From Zanthoxylum bungeanum (taxonomy: Eukaryota > Streptophyta > Magnoliopsida > Sapindales > Rutaceae): a stretch of 64,000 nt of DNA. Location: the NCBI GenBank assembly GCA_019454045.1, contig SKCR01038881.1:1-64000 (forward strand), in the 5' to 3' direction. Shown in pieces: positions 11,786 through 25,182 of the stretch (position 1 is the first letter of the stretch; every line of letters begins with the position of its first letter). The position numbers and the translations under genes are program-made. A model generated the notes under the pieces. It was not told the origin of the DNA, made no database searches, and saw only the letters and a list, made by a program, of their open reading frames with translations.

Positions 11786-13715
11786 TGTTAGGGATATGTC
11801 CTATACCCAACTTGTGGATGGGCTATATGTACATGTTTTTTACAATATTTTCATTAATTAATAAATGGAAATCTTTATTATACGTGTCTTACATAAATTA
11901 TATGAATCATCAAACCTGTAATAAAGCCCTTGGAGTAATAAGATGATGGCTTCCACGCCTTATGAGAATCATTACTCTCAAACGTTCCTAGTCATAGTTT
12001 TGTTGTGAATATCTGGGCGTTCACAAGCGGAGAGACTAGCATGATGATATGATCCGCCCTTAGTGGGGTAGCCGATCTCATAGCTACTAGCGGAGATCCG
12101 TCCGCTTGGTGTATCACATGGATGCATGAGTGGCTCGTTTCCATCGAACTGACCGCCGAAAGTTTTCACATGGAGTGTTTATCCCATGTGTCTGTGAGAA
12201 CTTTCATGTATCGATTGTATGACTAGTCCTTAGACTTGAGGTCTTTACAATCTTATGTGTGGATCAAATGACTTTGACATTCTCCTTACCCGGTTCAAAA
12301 GATCCGGTCATAAGGGTATGATTGGGTCATTTGTTGAATACATGAAGTTTGTAAAGATACACAGAGAATCGCCACTCTCTCGATAATATTTTCTTATAAG
12401 AGTAGTATTCTAGTTCGCGGGTTGATATGTGTGATTAGTGCTTGAGACTGTGGCCACAGTGGAAGAATCATGTGAGATTCTTGGGTTAGCACGATTAATG
12501 ATACTATCAACATCATACCTTTAACTATATAGGTAGACACTTTCCATACCTTAGGTCAAACGATGGGGATACGGTGAGGCGATGGACCGTATCATATGTA
12601 AATCGCATACAGAATGGGTATATATCTTTCCTTCTCATTTGGGGGTCTTGGCATGTTGCTAGATGTCAACCTTGGTCATTAAAATCGAACGACCATCTAA
12701 TCGGAGGATAATTTATGTTCGATTAAATTATCACGATTCATTTCATGTCCAACTTAAGGGGAACCCAAAAGGTCACACACAACAAAGTCAAAATCAATGG
12801 TTAACAGTGCACAATACATATTTAATAGCATATATGATTGCTGTAGGAATTGTTCATAAATGGTTCAATGTATTTAATTATTGAACAGATCATTTATGAG
12901 GTTCCAAAGTGGCTTAGGGATTTGTGAATGACGATAGGGGCACTTTGGGAATTGGAAAAATGAATAAGAATGAAAAAAAATATGAATTGTAAATTTATTT
13001 TATTTGTTTTGAATTCCAATTCGGCCCAAACTCTTATTAGGGTTTTATAATCTCATTAAACCACTATATTAAGATCCAATAGCTAAGATTTAATTAGCAT
13101 TTATCCCATATCAGATTCTTAATTAATTTTGTTGCCTTTGGAGCACCTATATAAACCCAAAGAATTCTTTACAAATTTTTACACCAAAACCTTTCATATC
13201 TTGGGTTTATATAAGTGAGCAACTCTAAAGTTTAAGAGTAATCCACTGATTTTGAGGATCCTTAAGTCTAATTGACTAGAGGAATCTCAAGTTAAAAGTT
13301 TTTGAGGTATTTGCCTAGGCTAACACCAAGGGCAAAATACTCGTGCACTCAAGGCGTAGTCTTTCCGTTGAGTTTTGGCTTTGGTGTGTGCACCTTTGGA
13401 GGCCACACACTTTTGTGGCTCTTTAGAACGTGGAAGAGCTTGCTGAGTTCGAGAAAAGCTTGTAGATTGGAGGGAGGTTTGGGGGAGTCTTTAGTTCAAG
13501 TATGTCATTTTCTTTCTTTATTTTAATTAGAGTTCTTATGATAGTTAGCATGTTTAGGTTTATGTTCTTTGCATGTTTTATGAGTTTTTATGCTTAGAAT
13601 ATATAGTAACATGCCTAGGCTTGTAGAATAATAAAAACAAATGGGTCTTGGGCAAAGGGATAGCGGCATCATAACTTTTAATTTTCCGCTGCGCACTCAC
13701 GGCCGCTTCCCAACA
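11786..13715 (+). repeat. Element A 3' LTR
   Basis: The 1,930-bp LTR begins TGTTAGGGATATG and ends CGCTTCCCAACA, followed by the GGTAC duplication. It preserves the empty site of the solo LTR found in the 5' LTR. The TATATAAA box is at 13148-13155. Short ORFs inside it also occur in the 5' LTR and are only LTR sequence. Confidence 0.95.
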
Positions 13716-16700
13716 GGTACAACTACTTGATACACGTAAAGACATTGCTGAAGGTAACTTTACTATAAGAGTCAGGACAGGGGATGTTGTTTCAGTAAAG
13801 CAGTGGGAGTTATCAGTTTTCAATTTTCAAATAAAAGTTATTTGAATTTAAACAAAGTGTTATTTGTTCCTACTTTGTCATATAAATTTGATTTCTAATT
13901 TAAAACTATTGCATGATGGTTTTCATTTTATCTAATAATAATAGTTATTATTTCAAAATGGATTACCTATATGCTAAGGAAACTAGGAGATAACTTGTAT
14001 GTGTTAAGACTGTTAACACATAAGTCATTGCTCAACACTGAAATATTTAAGGTTGAGAAATCTAAAATTAAACGGCAAAAGATTTCTCACGATGACACAT
14101 ATCTGTGGCATCTTAGACTTGTTCATATCAGCCTTGACCGGATAAATAGGTTGATAAAGAACGGAACCTTAAACTAGTTAAAGCTCGGAACTTTACCAGT
14201 CTGTGAATCATGTTTAGAAGGAAAAATGTCCAAGAGACCTTTTACTGGAAAATGTATAAGTGTCAGTCAACCACTTGAGCTTATACATTCGGACGTTTAC
14301 GGACCGATGAATGTAAGAGCCCGAGGTGGTTATGAATATTTCATCACATTTATTGACGATTATTCAAGATATGAATATGTTTACTTAATGCAGCACAAGT
14401 CAGATACTTTTGAAAAGTTCAAAGAGTATCGTGCTGAGATTGAGAACCAATTAAGTAAAACGATCAAAACTCTACGATCAGATCATGGAGGAGAATACCT
14501 TGACAGATATTTCAATGAATTCTTTGTTTCCCAGCTCACGGCACCTGGAACACCATAGTAACTAGTGTTTTAGAAAGGAGAAATCGGACCCTACTAGACA
14601 TGATAAGATCTATGTTTAGTTTATAGCTCACTACCTAGTTCGTTCTAGGGATATGCATTGCAAACAACAATGTATACCCTTAATATAGTTGTGGAGTGGT
14701 TATAAAACTAGTTTACAATATTTCCACATATGGGGGTGTCTAGCACTTGTGCTGAAGAATAAGACTACAAAGTTAGAGTCGCGTTCACCAGTGTTCCTAT
14801 TTGTAGGCTATCCTATGGAGACTATGGGTGGATTCTTCTATAGCCCTGAAGATAACAAAGTGTTTGTATTGACAAATGATATGTTTCTAGAAGAGGACTG
14901 TATGAGGGAGTTCAAACCTCGAAGTAAAATGTTATTCGAGGAGTTACTTGCTGGTTCGACCAGCACACCATCATCAATGACAGTTGACAAACACATAGCA
15001 CTTTGGACATCTGAGTATCAGATGCAAGTTTATCAGAATGATCTGCCACCTAGACGTAGTGGGAGGGTTGTATGACAATCTGATCGCTATCTAAGAGTTG
15101 GAGAGGCATAAGTTGTCGCTTCCAGCGATGGTGTAGATGATCCATTGACCTATCATAGTGCAATAGATGATTCTAATAATGAGGAATGGCTCAAAGCCAT
15201 AAACCTAGAGATTGAGTCTGTGTACTCCAACTCAGTCTGGGAACTTATAGACCAACCTGATGGGGTAAAACTTATAGGTTGCAAGTGGATCTATAAGAAA
15301 AAAAGGGAGCAGATGGGAAGGTACAGACCTTCAAGGCTAGGCTAGTGGCCAAGGGTTATACCCAGAAAGAGTGAGTTGACTATGAGGAAACATTCTCGCC
15401 AGTAGCCATGCTAAAATCCATCCATACTCTTCTGTTCATTACCGCATATTATGACGATGAGATTTGGCAAATGGACGTCAAGACTGCATTCTTAAATGGA
15501 AATCTTGATGAATGTATCTATATGGTACAACCAGAGGATTTTATAGCCCAAGGTCAAGAGAAAAAGGTTTGTAAGCTGCAAAGGTCCATTTATGGACGCA
15601 AGCAATTATCTCGATCTTGGAACATAAGATTTGATACCACGATCAAGTCTTATGATTTTGAGCAGAATGTTGATGAGCCTTGTGTATACAAGCCCGTCAT
15701 TGACGGGAATGTGGTTTTTCTTATTTTATACGTCGATGATATTTTACTCATTGGGAATGATGTAAAGATATTGTCGAACGTGAAAACCTGGATAGCTAAC
15801 CAATTCCAAATGAAAGATTTGGGAGAGGCCAGTTATGTTCTTGGGATCCAGATACTTTGGGATCGCAAGAAACGACTGTTAGCTATGTCTCAGGCATCCT
15901 ACATCAACAAGATCCTTGTGCGATTTGGGATGCAAAATTCCAATAAAGGCAATTTGCCTTATCGACATGGAATTCACTTGTCAAATGAACAATATCCTAA
16001 GACACCTCAAGAAGTTGAAGAAATGAGACATATCCCATATGCCTCAATAGTTGGTAGTCTCATGTATGATATGTTATACAAAAGATCAGACATCTCTTTT
16101 ACAGTAGGAGTAGTCAGTAGGTTTCAGTCTAACCTAGGATTGGATTATTGGGTGGCTGTGAAACACATTCTCAAGTATCTAAAGAGAACGATAGATTATA
16201 TGCTTGTATATTCCGGTGAGGATATGATCCTGATGGGATATACAGACTCTATTTTCAGACGGAAGTTGATTTTAGGAAATCAACATATGGATCAGTGGTT
16301 ACCCTAGGTGGTGGGGCTATAGTATGGCGGAGTATAAAGCAATCTTGTATTTTTGACTCCACCATGGAGACTGAATATGTAGCAGCTTACGAAATAGCTA
16401 AGGAAGCATTCTAGCTCCGTAAGTTCTTGGGAGATCTGGAAGTCGTTCCCGATATGGATAAACCACTCACACTATATTGTGATGATAGTGGTGCAGTGGC
16501 GAATTCAAATGAACCAAGAAGCCACAATAGGGGAAAGCTTATAGAGAGGAAATATCATCTCTTCAGAGAGATAGTGCAGAGATGAGATGTCTGTGTCACA
16601 AAAAATTACATCCGTAAAGAACCTGGCTAATCCATTTACAAAGACCTTGTCGGCTAAAGTGTTTGAAGGTCACCTAGATGGTCTAGGATTACATGACATG

Positions 16701-16729
16701 TCCTATTTGCTCTCGTTCAAGTGGGAGAT
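13716..16729 (+). pseudogene. pol: Element C Pol relic: protease flap, integrase, RT, RNase H
   Basis: The sequence resumes after A in the protease flap region and gives GDNLYVLRLLTHKSLLNTE and YLWHLRLVHISLDRI (13971-14170). The integrase follows with LIHSDVYGPM, FIDDYSRYEYVYLM and TLRSDHGGEY (14226-14558). An integrase C-terminal piece is at 14689-15075. RT spans 15145-16307, with EIWQMDVKTAFLNGN and LILYVDDILLIGND in a clean 299-codon ORF from 15408. RNase H continues past a frameshift at about 16260 (STMETEYVAA, YCDDSGAVANS) to 16720. Several stops and frameshifts show it is dead. AGTGGGAG is at 13802, 15058 and in the PPT at 16720-16727. Confidence 0.88.
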
Positions 16730-18926
16730 TGTTGAGATATATGCCCTAGAGCTTCATGTAATGTAAACGGTATAATATCTTATGAAATCAAATGATACAT
16801 TATTCATTTATCAAAGTGTCTGTTTAAATATCGCATATTGTAAATTATTTTGATTACCCTAAATTACTTATGTACCTTCAGACTTAGTGTATGAGTGTCA
16901 TACACGAGAAGATGTAAGTCTGAAGTTAGTAATCTAAAATAGTCCATAGAGAGCAAACAAATAGGGTACTTTGTTTGTGGTTTATCTATAGTTGCGGTTC
17001 ATTCTATAATTGTATGACGATCTTGATCCGGGATCGTCCATGTGGAGACATGAGAATGGAGGCACCTTGTATGATGTGATCATATAGGACTAGACCCAAA
17101 TATAAATGAGTTTCTTATAATATCTGTAAATAAAGAAATTCATTTCGATCTACTATATGGTCATATATGGATTGATCTTAATCCTAAGTGTACTACGAAC
17201 TCCTACATGGTAGGCTATGTCATTTGATTTACAAAAGTGAGGTTGATGTAGCAATCCCGACTAATAGCTACGTACTTTGGGGACATGTTTGGTGAGTAGC
17301 TTGGAACGTTTTACATAATATGGAATTCATTCCTTCTTGCGAGAAGTAGAAGAGTATCTTTCTTAAGGGTTGATTCGATACTTGAACGTTAGACGCTCAA
17401 GTCTTTCTGTTACGAATAGAAAGATTAACATTCACAATGGTTATGAATAAATCGTTTATTAAAGAATCAATGGTACTAAGGTAAAATAATTAGAGGGGCA
17501 TAACATTATTATGACCCGGCTCTAATTACGAGATACTCATGAAGGCTTAATCTGTGGACACCGACGTGGTTCAACTTAATATACTATATGCGGCAACGAG
17601 AGTGCAACTTTAGGTTTTTAGTGGAATAACTCGGAGTTAATAATTTAGAATATTTAATTAAGAACTTAATTATTATTTCGAGATTATTGGAGCTCGAAAC
17701 CGTAGGTCCATTTGGTCCCTCGTGCTAGCTCGATATACTATAGCAGATTAAATATATTGGATAGTCCAATTATATACTCACAAATGAAAAATTATTAATA
17801 TGATTAATAATATTATTTTGTCACACTTGAAACTATATATTAAAATTTAATATATGGTTTAATAATTAATATGATATTTATTGAATGCATAATATTAAAT
17901 TATATATGATATAATTTAATGAGGCCAAATTTGGAATTTCCAAATCTTGGGTTTTGGAAACCCTTGGTGAGTTATGCTAGATTGATAGACTTTTGCATTA
18001 AATTTGGAAACCCTTGGTGAGTTATGTAGGTTGCATAACTCTTGAATTTAATTTTGGTGGTTACAGTTTTTGAAAGGTAATTGCAATTTTAATTTTGTAA
18101 ATATCTTTCATTATGGTGATTGAATTAGATGTTACAAAATTAATAAAAAAATCATGCCATGGCCGAATTTTATGGGTGGAAGCGGAAAGGGTTTGTTTTT
18201 TTTTGAACAATTAACCCTAAGTATAAAAGAAAATTGAATTTTTCTTTTTGCTTAATCTCACATTTTACAACCCTAGCCACCTTCTTCTTCTTCACTATTC
18301 TCTCAGGTGTTGAAAAAAAAGAGACAAACCAAGAGAACAAAAAAAGAAAATAAAAATCTTGTGTGACATTAATCTCTAAATTATTTAGGGATTAATTTTG
18401 TGAGTCTAGCCCACACTAGTTTCTGTTGGTAACGAGACATAGCTCGGAAGACTTTTTGGTGTCGAACAAAACTTATCTTCTCATCTTTTAACATACCACA
18501 CGGCAGTGAGCAGAAATTGCTCACTGCTGCACAAAAAAATTGTGTAACGGGACTCGGTTTGAATTCTTTTTTTATCCAGAATTTTTAGGGAAGTTTAAGG
18601 GATCTTTTGGGGCTGTGTTTGGACTGTGTTTGGGTGAAAAATCATACCTGAAACATAGCAGAAACTGAATCATTAAAGGGCTAAACTGGACAGTGAATTA
18701 GGTGTGTTTCGGGTTCAAAACAGTCCATTTTTTATGTCGCTGTTCGGGGGTTGTTCGGGGACTATTCCAGGGCTGTTTGGGGGCTGGAATTTTATTCAAA
18801 ACAGAAGCAAATTTCAGTTGTGGTACTGGTATCACTCAGCCTCTTGGTGAGAAGGGCAAAAAAAAATTTCAAATCTGATCCGGATGCCTAACGTGTTTCC
18901 ATTGTGCAAGGAAAGTGTTTCCTACA
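16730..18926 (+). repeat. Element C 3' LTR
   Basis: The 2,197-bp LTR begins TGTTGAGATATATGCCC just after AAGTGGGAGATT and ends GTTTCCTACA. Most of it has a reverse-strand counterpart in the D LTR pieces. A TATAAAA box is at 18222-18228. A short direct repeat (TTTGGAAACCCTTGGTGAGT, at about 17954 and 18003) lies inside. Confidence 0.88.
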
Positions 18927-19578
18927 ATGACTACTTTGCATGATCTTATGAATACATGATCGGGATCGACCTCGAGATGATAACCCTCGAGCTCCACGTG
19001 GACCCAAAATACCCTCCAATGAAACAAAAGATATGAAAATTTACCCCAGAAAAGAACCAAATCATCGATGAAGAAGTTCAAAAGCTTTTAGATAATGAAG
19101 CAATTAAAGAAGTCCAGTATCCCGAGTGGCTAGCTAATGTCGTGGTGGTTCGAAAGAATAATGGGAAATGGTGAGTCTGCATCGACTTCACGGATCTGAA
19201 CAAGACATCCTTAAAAGACTCATTCTGTTACCCCATATTGATTCGATAGTTGATGCTTTAGCGGGGCATGAGCTACTAAGCTTCATGGATGCCTACTCAT
19301 ACTACAACCATATCCTAATACACCCAGACGACTAGGAAAATACAACCTTCATCATTTACATGAGAATCTATTGTTACAAAGTAATGTCATTCGGACTTAA
19401 GAATCCGGGAGCCACATATCAACGCCTTGTCAACAAGATATTTTCCCAGCAAATTGTGAAGACGATAAAGATGTTTATCGATAACATGTTGGTGAAATCG
19501 TTAAAGGTCGAGCAACACTTAGAGAACTTGGGTCAGACTCTCGACATAATGAAGAAGATGACATGAAGCTGAACCCCA
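18927..19578 (+). pseudogene. Ty3/Gypsy (Tat/Ogre-like) reverse transcriptase fragment
   Basis: Broken reading frames give LELHVDPKYPPMKQKI, FTPEKNQIIDEEVQKLL, EVQYPEWLANVVVVRKNNGK and then CIDFTDLNK, which is the entry of a Ty3-type RT. CKVMSFGLKNPGATYQRLVN and MFIDNMLVKS follow (19360-19566). The catalytic YxDD-type motif now reads FIDN, and several stops are present. The fragment lacks all other domains. It is bounded on the left by the C 3' LTR and on the right by LTR sequence of element D, so it probably is older DNA into which C and D inserted. Confidence 0.85.
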
Positions 19579-19985
19579 CCATTTTGAAATAATACATATT
19601 AATACACATTTTAAATTAAATTAGTAAATAATTTAATTTTTACAAAATATAAATATAAATGTATATGATTATCTCATAATCATTAAATAATGAAAATATT
19701 ATATTAAACTTAATTAATAGAGTGTTCAAGTGCGACTTCAATTATTAATCACATTAATATTTTTAAAATAATCTATTATGCATGTGAGTACATATTTGGA
19801 CTATCCAATTATGATATGATTTGCTATAGTATATCGAGCTAGCACGGGGACCAAATCGGTATGTAGCTCCGAGCTCCAATAATCCCAGAATATTAATTAT
19901 AACTCTTTAATCAAATATTCTGAATTATTAACTGTATGTTATTCCACTAAAAACCTAAAGCTGCACTCACGTTACTGTAGCTATA
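19579..19985 (-). repeat. Element D 3' LTR, internal fragment
   Basis: On the minus strand this matches the middle of the C LTR (about 17590-17930). Shared blocks include GCTTTAGGTTTTTAGTGGAA, GCTAGCTCGATATACTATAG and TTGGATAGTCCAA. It also matches 33740-34150 in the D 5' LTR. Both ends are truncated. Confidence 0.75.
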
Positions 19986-21546
19986 TTTTCAACCTTAAAC
20001 ATCCCAGTGTTGAGCTGTGAGTTATGTGTTAACATTCTTAACACATACAAGTTATTTTCCTAGTTTCTTGTGCATATTGGTATTCTATTTTTGAAATAAT
20101 AACTATTATTGTTAAATAAAATGAAAAACCTATCATGCAGTAGTTTTGAAATAGAAATCAAATTTCTGCGACAATACAAGAATAAATAACACTTTATTTA
20201 AATTCAAATAACTTTTATTTGAAAATTAAAAATTGGTAACTCCCACTGCTTTTACTGAAATGGCATCCCATATCCTGACTCTCATGGTAAAGTTACCTTC
20301 AGCAAGGTTTTCCAATATATTTAGCCTTCCCAATATTTCTTTCTCTTCTTTGTAGATTTTAAAGATTTGGTAACACTTGCCTCTCCACTAGGCTTACGAG
20401 GATCCATTAACATGGACTTGTAACAGGTGAGCTCCTTTAGCCGTTAGGATCCATCATCATTGACTCCTAAGAGGTGAGCTCAATTAGCAATTATGTAAGA
20501 GTGAATATTAACTTGTTAATAACATAGTTGCTCTTAAACTGCATGAAACTCTTCGAAAAAGCCTTCATGATCATGGTCATCTAGCTATGGGTTTCAACTA
20601 TTCTGATGTGGATCATCATCCTCAAGATATGCTCTCGGATGAATGTCGGTTCCTTCATCTTCATGGTCATCACTGGAACGAAGGCTTCATGATATTGTTG
20701 CTCTGAATGCTGCCCAAACATGTCTTGCATGACTCCATCATCATAGATGTCGTAGCCATTGGTTCATACTTTGTAGTAAAAATATCAGACATTCTTGCTA
20801 GAAATTAACATTGAGTCTTTTTATTGGCCGTACCCACCTTTGGTGAGTATCATATACAACTTGGCTTTGGAGGACACTCATCATTCAGGAAAAATTTAAA
20901 GTCTTCAAAAGACCAGGACATCGTTCAAGTTATTTTCCCATTTAACGTATTTTTCTCTCACATATTTGTCATTAACAACTATGGAAATATCAGAGAAAAA
21001 TGGTTGAAAATTTTAATTAAAATATATGTATTTAAAATTTCATTCATCACATATTAAATTCATCACAAGCATTTTGGCATAAAATCAAATATGATCCATG
21101 GACCATGTAAAATGAATTAGAAACATAATAATAATTACTATGCCACAGAAACCTAACATTCCACAAATAAGTGACGCGGTAGGGTAGGTCAAATATTTTC
21201 ATGTTAGATCGAGAGAATCTCAATTGATTAATATATGCGGGAATAACTCTTATTCCTATGTTAATCAACCACCAATTGATTTGATCAAGGAATTTTGATT
21301 AACATTTAATCATTTATTTGTGAGTGTAACCCGTTGTTTCGGAACTATTTGACTGAACTAGTGAAGTGCCGCAGTAGGGTAGGTAACTTCACCATATACA
21401 TCTAGAATTCCTATCCTTTCAGAATCTGATCTTGATATTGACCCAAAATGGACACCATTCATATGGGGACGACGACGAGGTGCCTTTCGAATCTCATGTT
21501 ATCGAACTAACAACGGAGATCGCGGGTTATATTGTCATATATCCCT
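19986..21546 (-). pseudogene. Element D Gag and protease-flap relic with an unaligned block
   Basis: On the minus strand the order matches element C: the gag start region (about 21545-21440), gag text around MMMESCKTCLGSI (about 20740), and the basic tail of Lys and Arg codons (about 20350). The flap with CAGTGGGAGTT (20240-20248) and the GAG-pre-integrase start (about 20030-20130) follow. Stops are frequent. A block of about 650 bp (20790-21440) has no counterpart in C. A 45-bp duplication containing GAGCTCACCT and GGATCC lies at 20397-20480. Confidence 0.7.
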
Positions 21547-22394
21547 CTCCCACTTACTATTTTATAGTTTAAGGTTTCTATTACACTAGTATCTAATTTG
21601 TTTATATTATGCGTAGTTAAAACATAATCTAACAAATACTAGTGGATTACTAGTGATATCTCTAAATTTAAACACTTAAAATTTATTCACTAATTTTATT
21701 TGTCTTAACTAATATAGCTTAATTAAATAAATTAATTAAGTGTTCCTTTTAATGAGCTATTTCAATTTTAACTCTTAAAATTTTAGTTCACTATTTAAAG
21801 TTCATTTTTTTGAATTTGGATGTTAATAATTATTTAATTAAACTATTTAATTAAAATATAGGTGACTTATGTTATTTTTATTTGGTACGTGGAATTTTAT
21901 CTCGAGTACAAACTACACTACCGTCTATTCGGAATCGGCTATGGAATTTATATTCGGTTTCCATCCTATATACCAAAATAAAAACTAGTTTCCTATAAAT
22001 TATCTTTTTCGGAATTACCAAATTTTAACTGATTTAAATTAAACTATTTAATTGATTTGCAAGTATTAATCTAAATTTAAACCATTTAAATTGACATAAC
22101 TTTTATGCTTTGATTAATTAAACATGCATATAATGTCGTGATATGTTATAATGCATGAGTGGGCATCCTATGCTCTATGACATGTTATTCAAATAATTTG
22201 AATTTAAACATACATACAACAAAACTAATGCATTGACGAGACTCTTATTTTTCTATACTAATCTAATTAGTACATAAGTCATCATTTGGTCTTCAATTCT
22301 TACTTCATGGAATGGATTCCGTAATGTAACTTCTTACAATGTCGTTAACGGGAACGCCTCCACAATATTATATAAATGATACAACTCAAAATAC

Positions 22395-22438
<44 letters not shown>

Positions 22439-22683
22439 CAACATTTGATAAATTGGCCTTATGGCCTTACAACCCAAAATTAAATAAAATAAAAATAATA
22501 GGCAAAAAAATTTACGATCAATGCATTTAAAAATAAAAAATAAACATTCATCACATGAATTTATTTTATCTCATATTTTATGACATATAAATTCTATTTT
22601 TCATGTATCTCATACATTAAAAATAAACCAAGCATAATTATAACATAATTAAAATAAAAGAGAAGAGTTAGAATACTTTTCAA
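21547..22683 (-). other. Element D leader (untranslated)
   Basis: This AT-rich stretch matches the C leader (649-1803) on the other strand. It has AGTGGGAG (minus) at 21547-21554 just before gag. It also contains the (TA)18 run listed separately. Confidence 0.65.
22399..22434. repeat. (TA)18 microsatellite
   Basis: An uninterrupted TA dinucleotide run lies inside the element D leader. C has no comparable run at the matching place, so it expanded after the two copies separated. Confidence 0.95.
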
Positions 22684-22702
22684 CCTCGCTCTTGATGCCA
22701 AT
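22684..22702 (-). other. Element D primer-binding site
   Basis: On the minus strand ATTGGCATCAAGAGCGAGG follows the LTR end. It is the same tRNA-iMet-like site, with an extra A, as in element C. Confidence 0.65.
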
Positions 22703-23211
22703 TATAGGAAACCGATTTCCGCACGGTGGAAGCAACGTTAGGCACCGAGATCGACCTTGAAAATTTATTTATGTCATTTCCCCTCTAAACCCAAATCTGA
22801 ATCAGATCTTATTTACCTATTTATTTTTAAATTTTTTTTTTTTAAAAAGAATATTTTTATTGTCTACGCTACAATGTTCGTGGTCATTATTCACTACTAT
22901 AGTCGTGCAGTTACTGTTCACTGCTACAGTACTCATGATTACTATTCACTACTACTATACCACAAATTTTGCTCTCTATGCTAAATCTTCTGCAATAGCT
23001 ATGAGTGTTTTTAACCTCCGAATAGCCCAAAGACAACCCTGAATCACCTCGAAGAAGAATGAGAGATTGGTTTCGTCAACACCACTCGATCTTCCGTGCT
23101 ACTCATTACCAACAATTGAAGTGTGGGTTTCACTCACAATCTTAATCTATAAACTCTTTAGAGAGAAAATATTATCACACAACACATTTTTCTTCTTTTT
23201 ATTTTTCTTTC
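22703..23211 (-). repeat. Element D 5' LTR, inner part (R/U5 side)
   Basis: On the minus strand this matches the end of the C LTR in part, for example GTGAGT-AACCCACACT, TTGTTGGTAA and the TTTCCTATA end. The element B insertion duplicated CTTTC at its right edge (23207-23211). The sequence continues at 33478. Confidence 0.75.
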
Positions 23212-25181
23212 TGTTAGACATTGTGTCCCATAGCGTCACTGTTTGTAAATGATATTGTATTATTGTACAAAATTAACTATGTAATAATGAAATTGCCTTT
23301 TGCCATTTTGTAAATATTATTTACTTTGATATATAAATGGCGAAAGTCCATATGATTAGTACTGGATTGAGATGATATGAGACAGTATCAATCCATAAAG
23401 GTTTAATCATTAAATATCCATAGCCGTAGTATTATCGAGACTGGACATCGATAATGCGGAATAGGCTAGTATTGCGCTTGTGCACGTTGTGAGGGCACAA
23501 CGGCATAGTTCTCATATATTTAAGTATTGGATACTTATGCAAGTGCGATAGGAGGTTGTGTTTTACCGATGGTACGAAAACAGCTTCGCTCTGGATAGAC
23601 CCCGCGGAATCCCATTGGTATATGTCTAGGTGTCTATGGGAGGCCGCATCAGGGTAGGTGTATATGGTCTTAACCTGAGACTTACATCGCTAGTACTTGC
23701 GACAATCGGTAAACTTTGGTTTTGATGGTTGGGGACCTTACCGGTTCTGTGTACACCTCTTCTGGTTTATCGAGAATAGTGTACTGGATGTGATGTCAAG
23801 ATGGAAGTATCGCTTCAGACATATGGAGGTGATGATCACGCAGGACACAGAACTAGTACTCTATAAAAGGTTGCAACCGTCGGGACAATATGACTAGGTC
23901 AGGATTGTCCGATTTAAAGAGACTAGTTGCTTGATGTCCGATATATGTTTCGTACGGGGCAGACACATCTCCAGCCCTAGGCCTAGCATGTGATCATCCT
24001 CCGGACTGGATCTGTACGCAATACTACGGTATACTACGCTTGATATAGATCTTATATTCCTATAAGAATATTTCTGGAGAATTGGGTAGGCATGGCGCTT
24101 TGCTAGAAGCCAACCTTGTCTTGTGAATCGGTAAGAACGTAGTACGAGGTACGTGCGTGTTCGGATTATCCGACGACCGTATTTACTGCCAACATATCTG
24201 GAGATCTCTTGGGTCGCTTCCTGAAGATTCACCTGTGATATTTGATTCGAACTTAATTAATCTTGGATTAATTGCGGAGAAACTTTATCTCGGATAAAGT
24301 GCCTTATTTAGAGAGAGAACGATTAATTTGGAATTAATCAGTAAATTATTATATTCGATATAATAATTGAAATTCGATTTCGACGCGAAATTAAAATTAG
24401 ATTTTAATTCGGGCATACGAGTTAATTTAGAATTAATTCGTTAGCGACGTAAATAATAATTTCGCTAGGCGCGATTATTTATTTAAATTCGATTTAATTA
24501 ACGTCGCGACGCAAGTTCGGTATTTCGGAAATATCGAACCCGAACGCGTGAGTGGACGTGGGCCCACTTTCATTTGGAAACGTGTGGGGCCCACTTGACA
24601 CATGTCATTGAATGTATTATTTTATTGATAATGCATTGCATGGTGATAGTGTATAATACACTCTAATGTTATGCATGGAATTTGAGTGTTTGACACTCTA
24701 AGCCTTTGCATGGCCTTTGTCATAGATTTATTATTATTTAATAAATATTATGGCATAAATATAAATTGATTTTTGGTATCAAAAATCAATTAGAACAAAA
24801 AGAAAATCTCTATTCTCTCTCTCACTTGGCCGAAAACTGCATGCATTTTTTGGTCTTCATCTTCTTCTTCATTTTGGTTGCCAAAAGCTTGAAGAAAGTG
24901 TGATTGTTTGGAACATCTCCTCACATGCAAGGCTAGCACCTTTCAAGGGATCAAAAGAGGTGATAGGGAAACCATCATAGAGCTTGGAATACTCAAAGCT
25001 TGGAGCTTTCCACATCTTCTCACCTTGGCCGAAATCATCCACCTTGGAGCTTCCATCTTGGCTTGATTTTCTTCATCACAAGATTGTAAGTATGATTCCG
25101 CCATACTTCATGTTTATAATATTCTTTGTTGTATTTCATATATGCTTAATCTTTCCTTGGGACATATTAGAGAAACCAACA
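23212..25181 (+). repeat. Element B 5' LTR
   Basis: The 1,970-bp LTR begins TGTTAGACATTGTGTCCC and ends GAGAAACCAACA. It pairs with 31496-33472, with roughly 30 differences that are mostly single-base indels. Minus-strand ORFs such as 23894-24232 also occur in the 3' LTR and are LTR sequence, not genes. Confidence 0.97.
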
Positions 25182-25182
25182 A

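Larger units (their letters stand above)
2451..13715 (+). mobile_element. Element A: full-length Ty1/Copia retrotransposon with solo LTR inside
   Basis: TGTTAGGG...CCCAACA LTRs flank primer site, gag, pol and polypurine tract. The target duplication GGTAC is present at 2446-2450 and 13716-13720. Total length is 11,265 bp, or about 9.2 kb without the nested solo LTR and its duplicated CATAA. Gag is nearly intact, while pol has at least four breaks. It lies in the gag/pol junction of element C. The two LTRs differ by numerous substitutions and small indels, so it is older than B, E, F and H. Confidence 0.95.
383..18926 (+). mobile_element. Element C: degenerate Ty1/Copia retrotransposon, interrupted by element A
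   Basis: The parts, in order, are a truncated 5' LTR (383-632), primer site, leader, gag relic (to 2450), element A (2451-13715), the rest of pol (13716-16729) and a full 3' LTR (16730-18926). Sequence on both sides of A belongs to one element: the GGTAC at its break is duplicated, and the related element D carries the same gag-to-pol sequence without interruption. The coding region has many stops and frameshifts, so the copy is dead. Without A the internal part is about 4.8 kb. No target duplication can be recovered because the 5' end is lost. Confidence 0.85.

Noticed and set aside
23894..24232. 112-codon minus-strand ORF present twice (also 32183-32521)
   Set aside because: It lies in both LTRs of element B and is absent from the related solo LTR. 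It is a chance frame.
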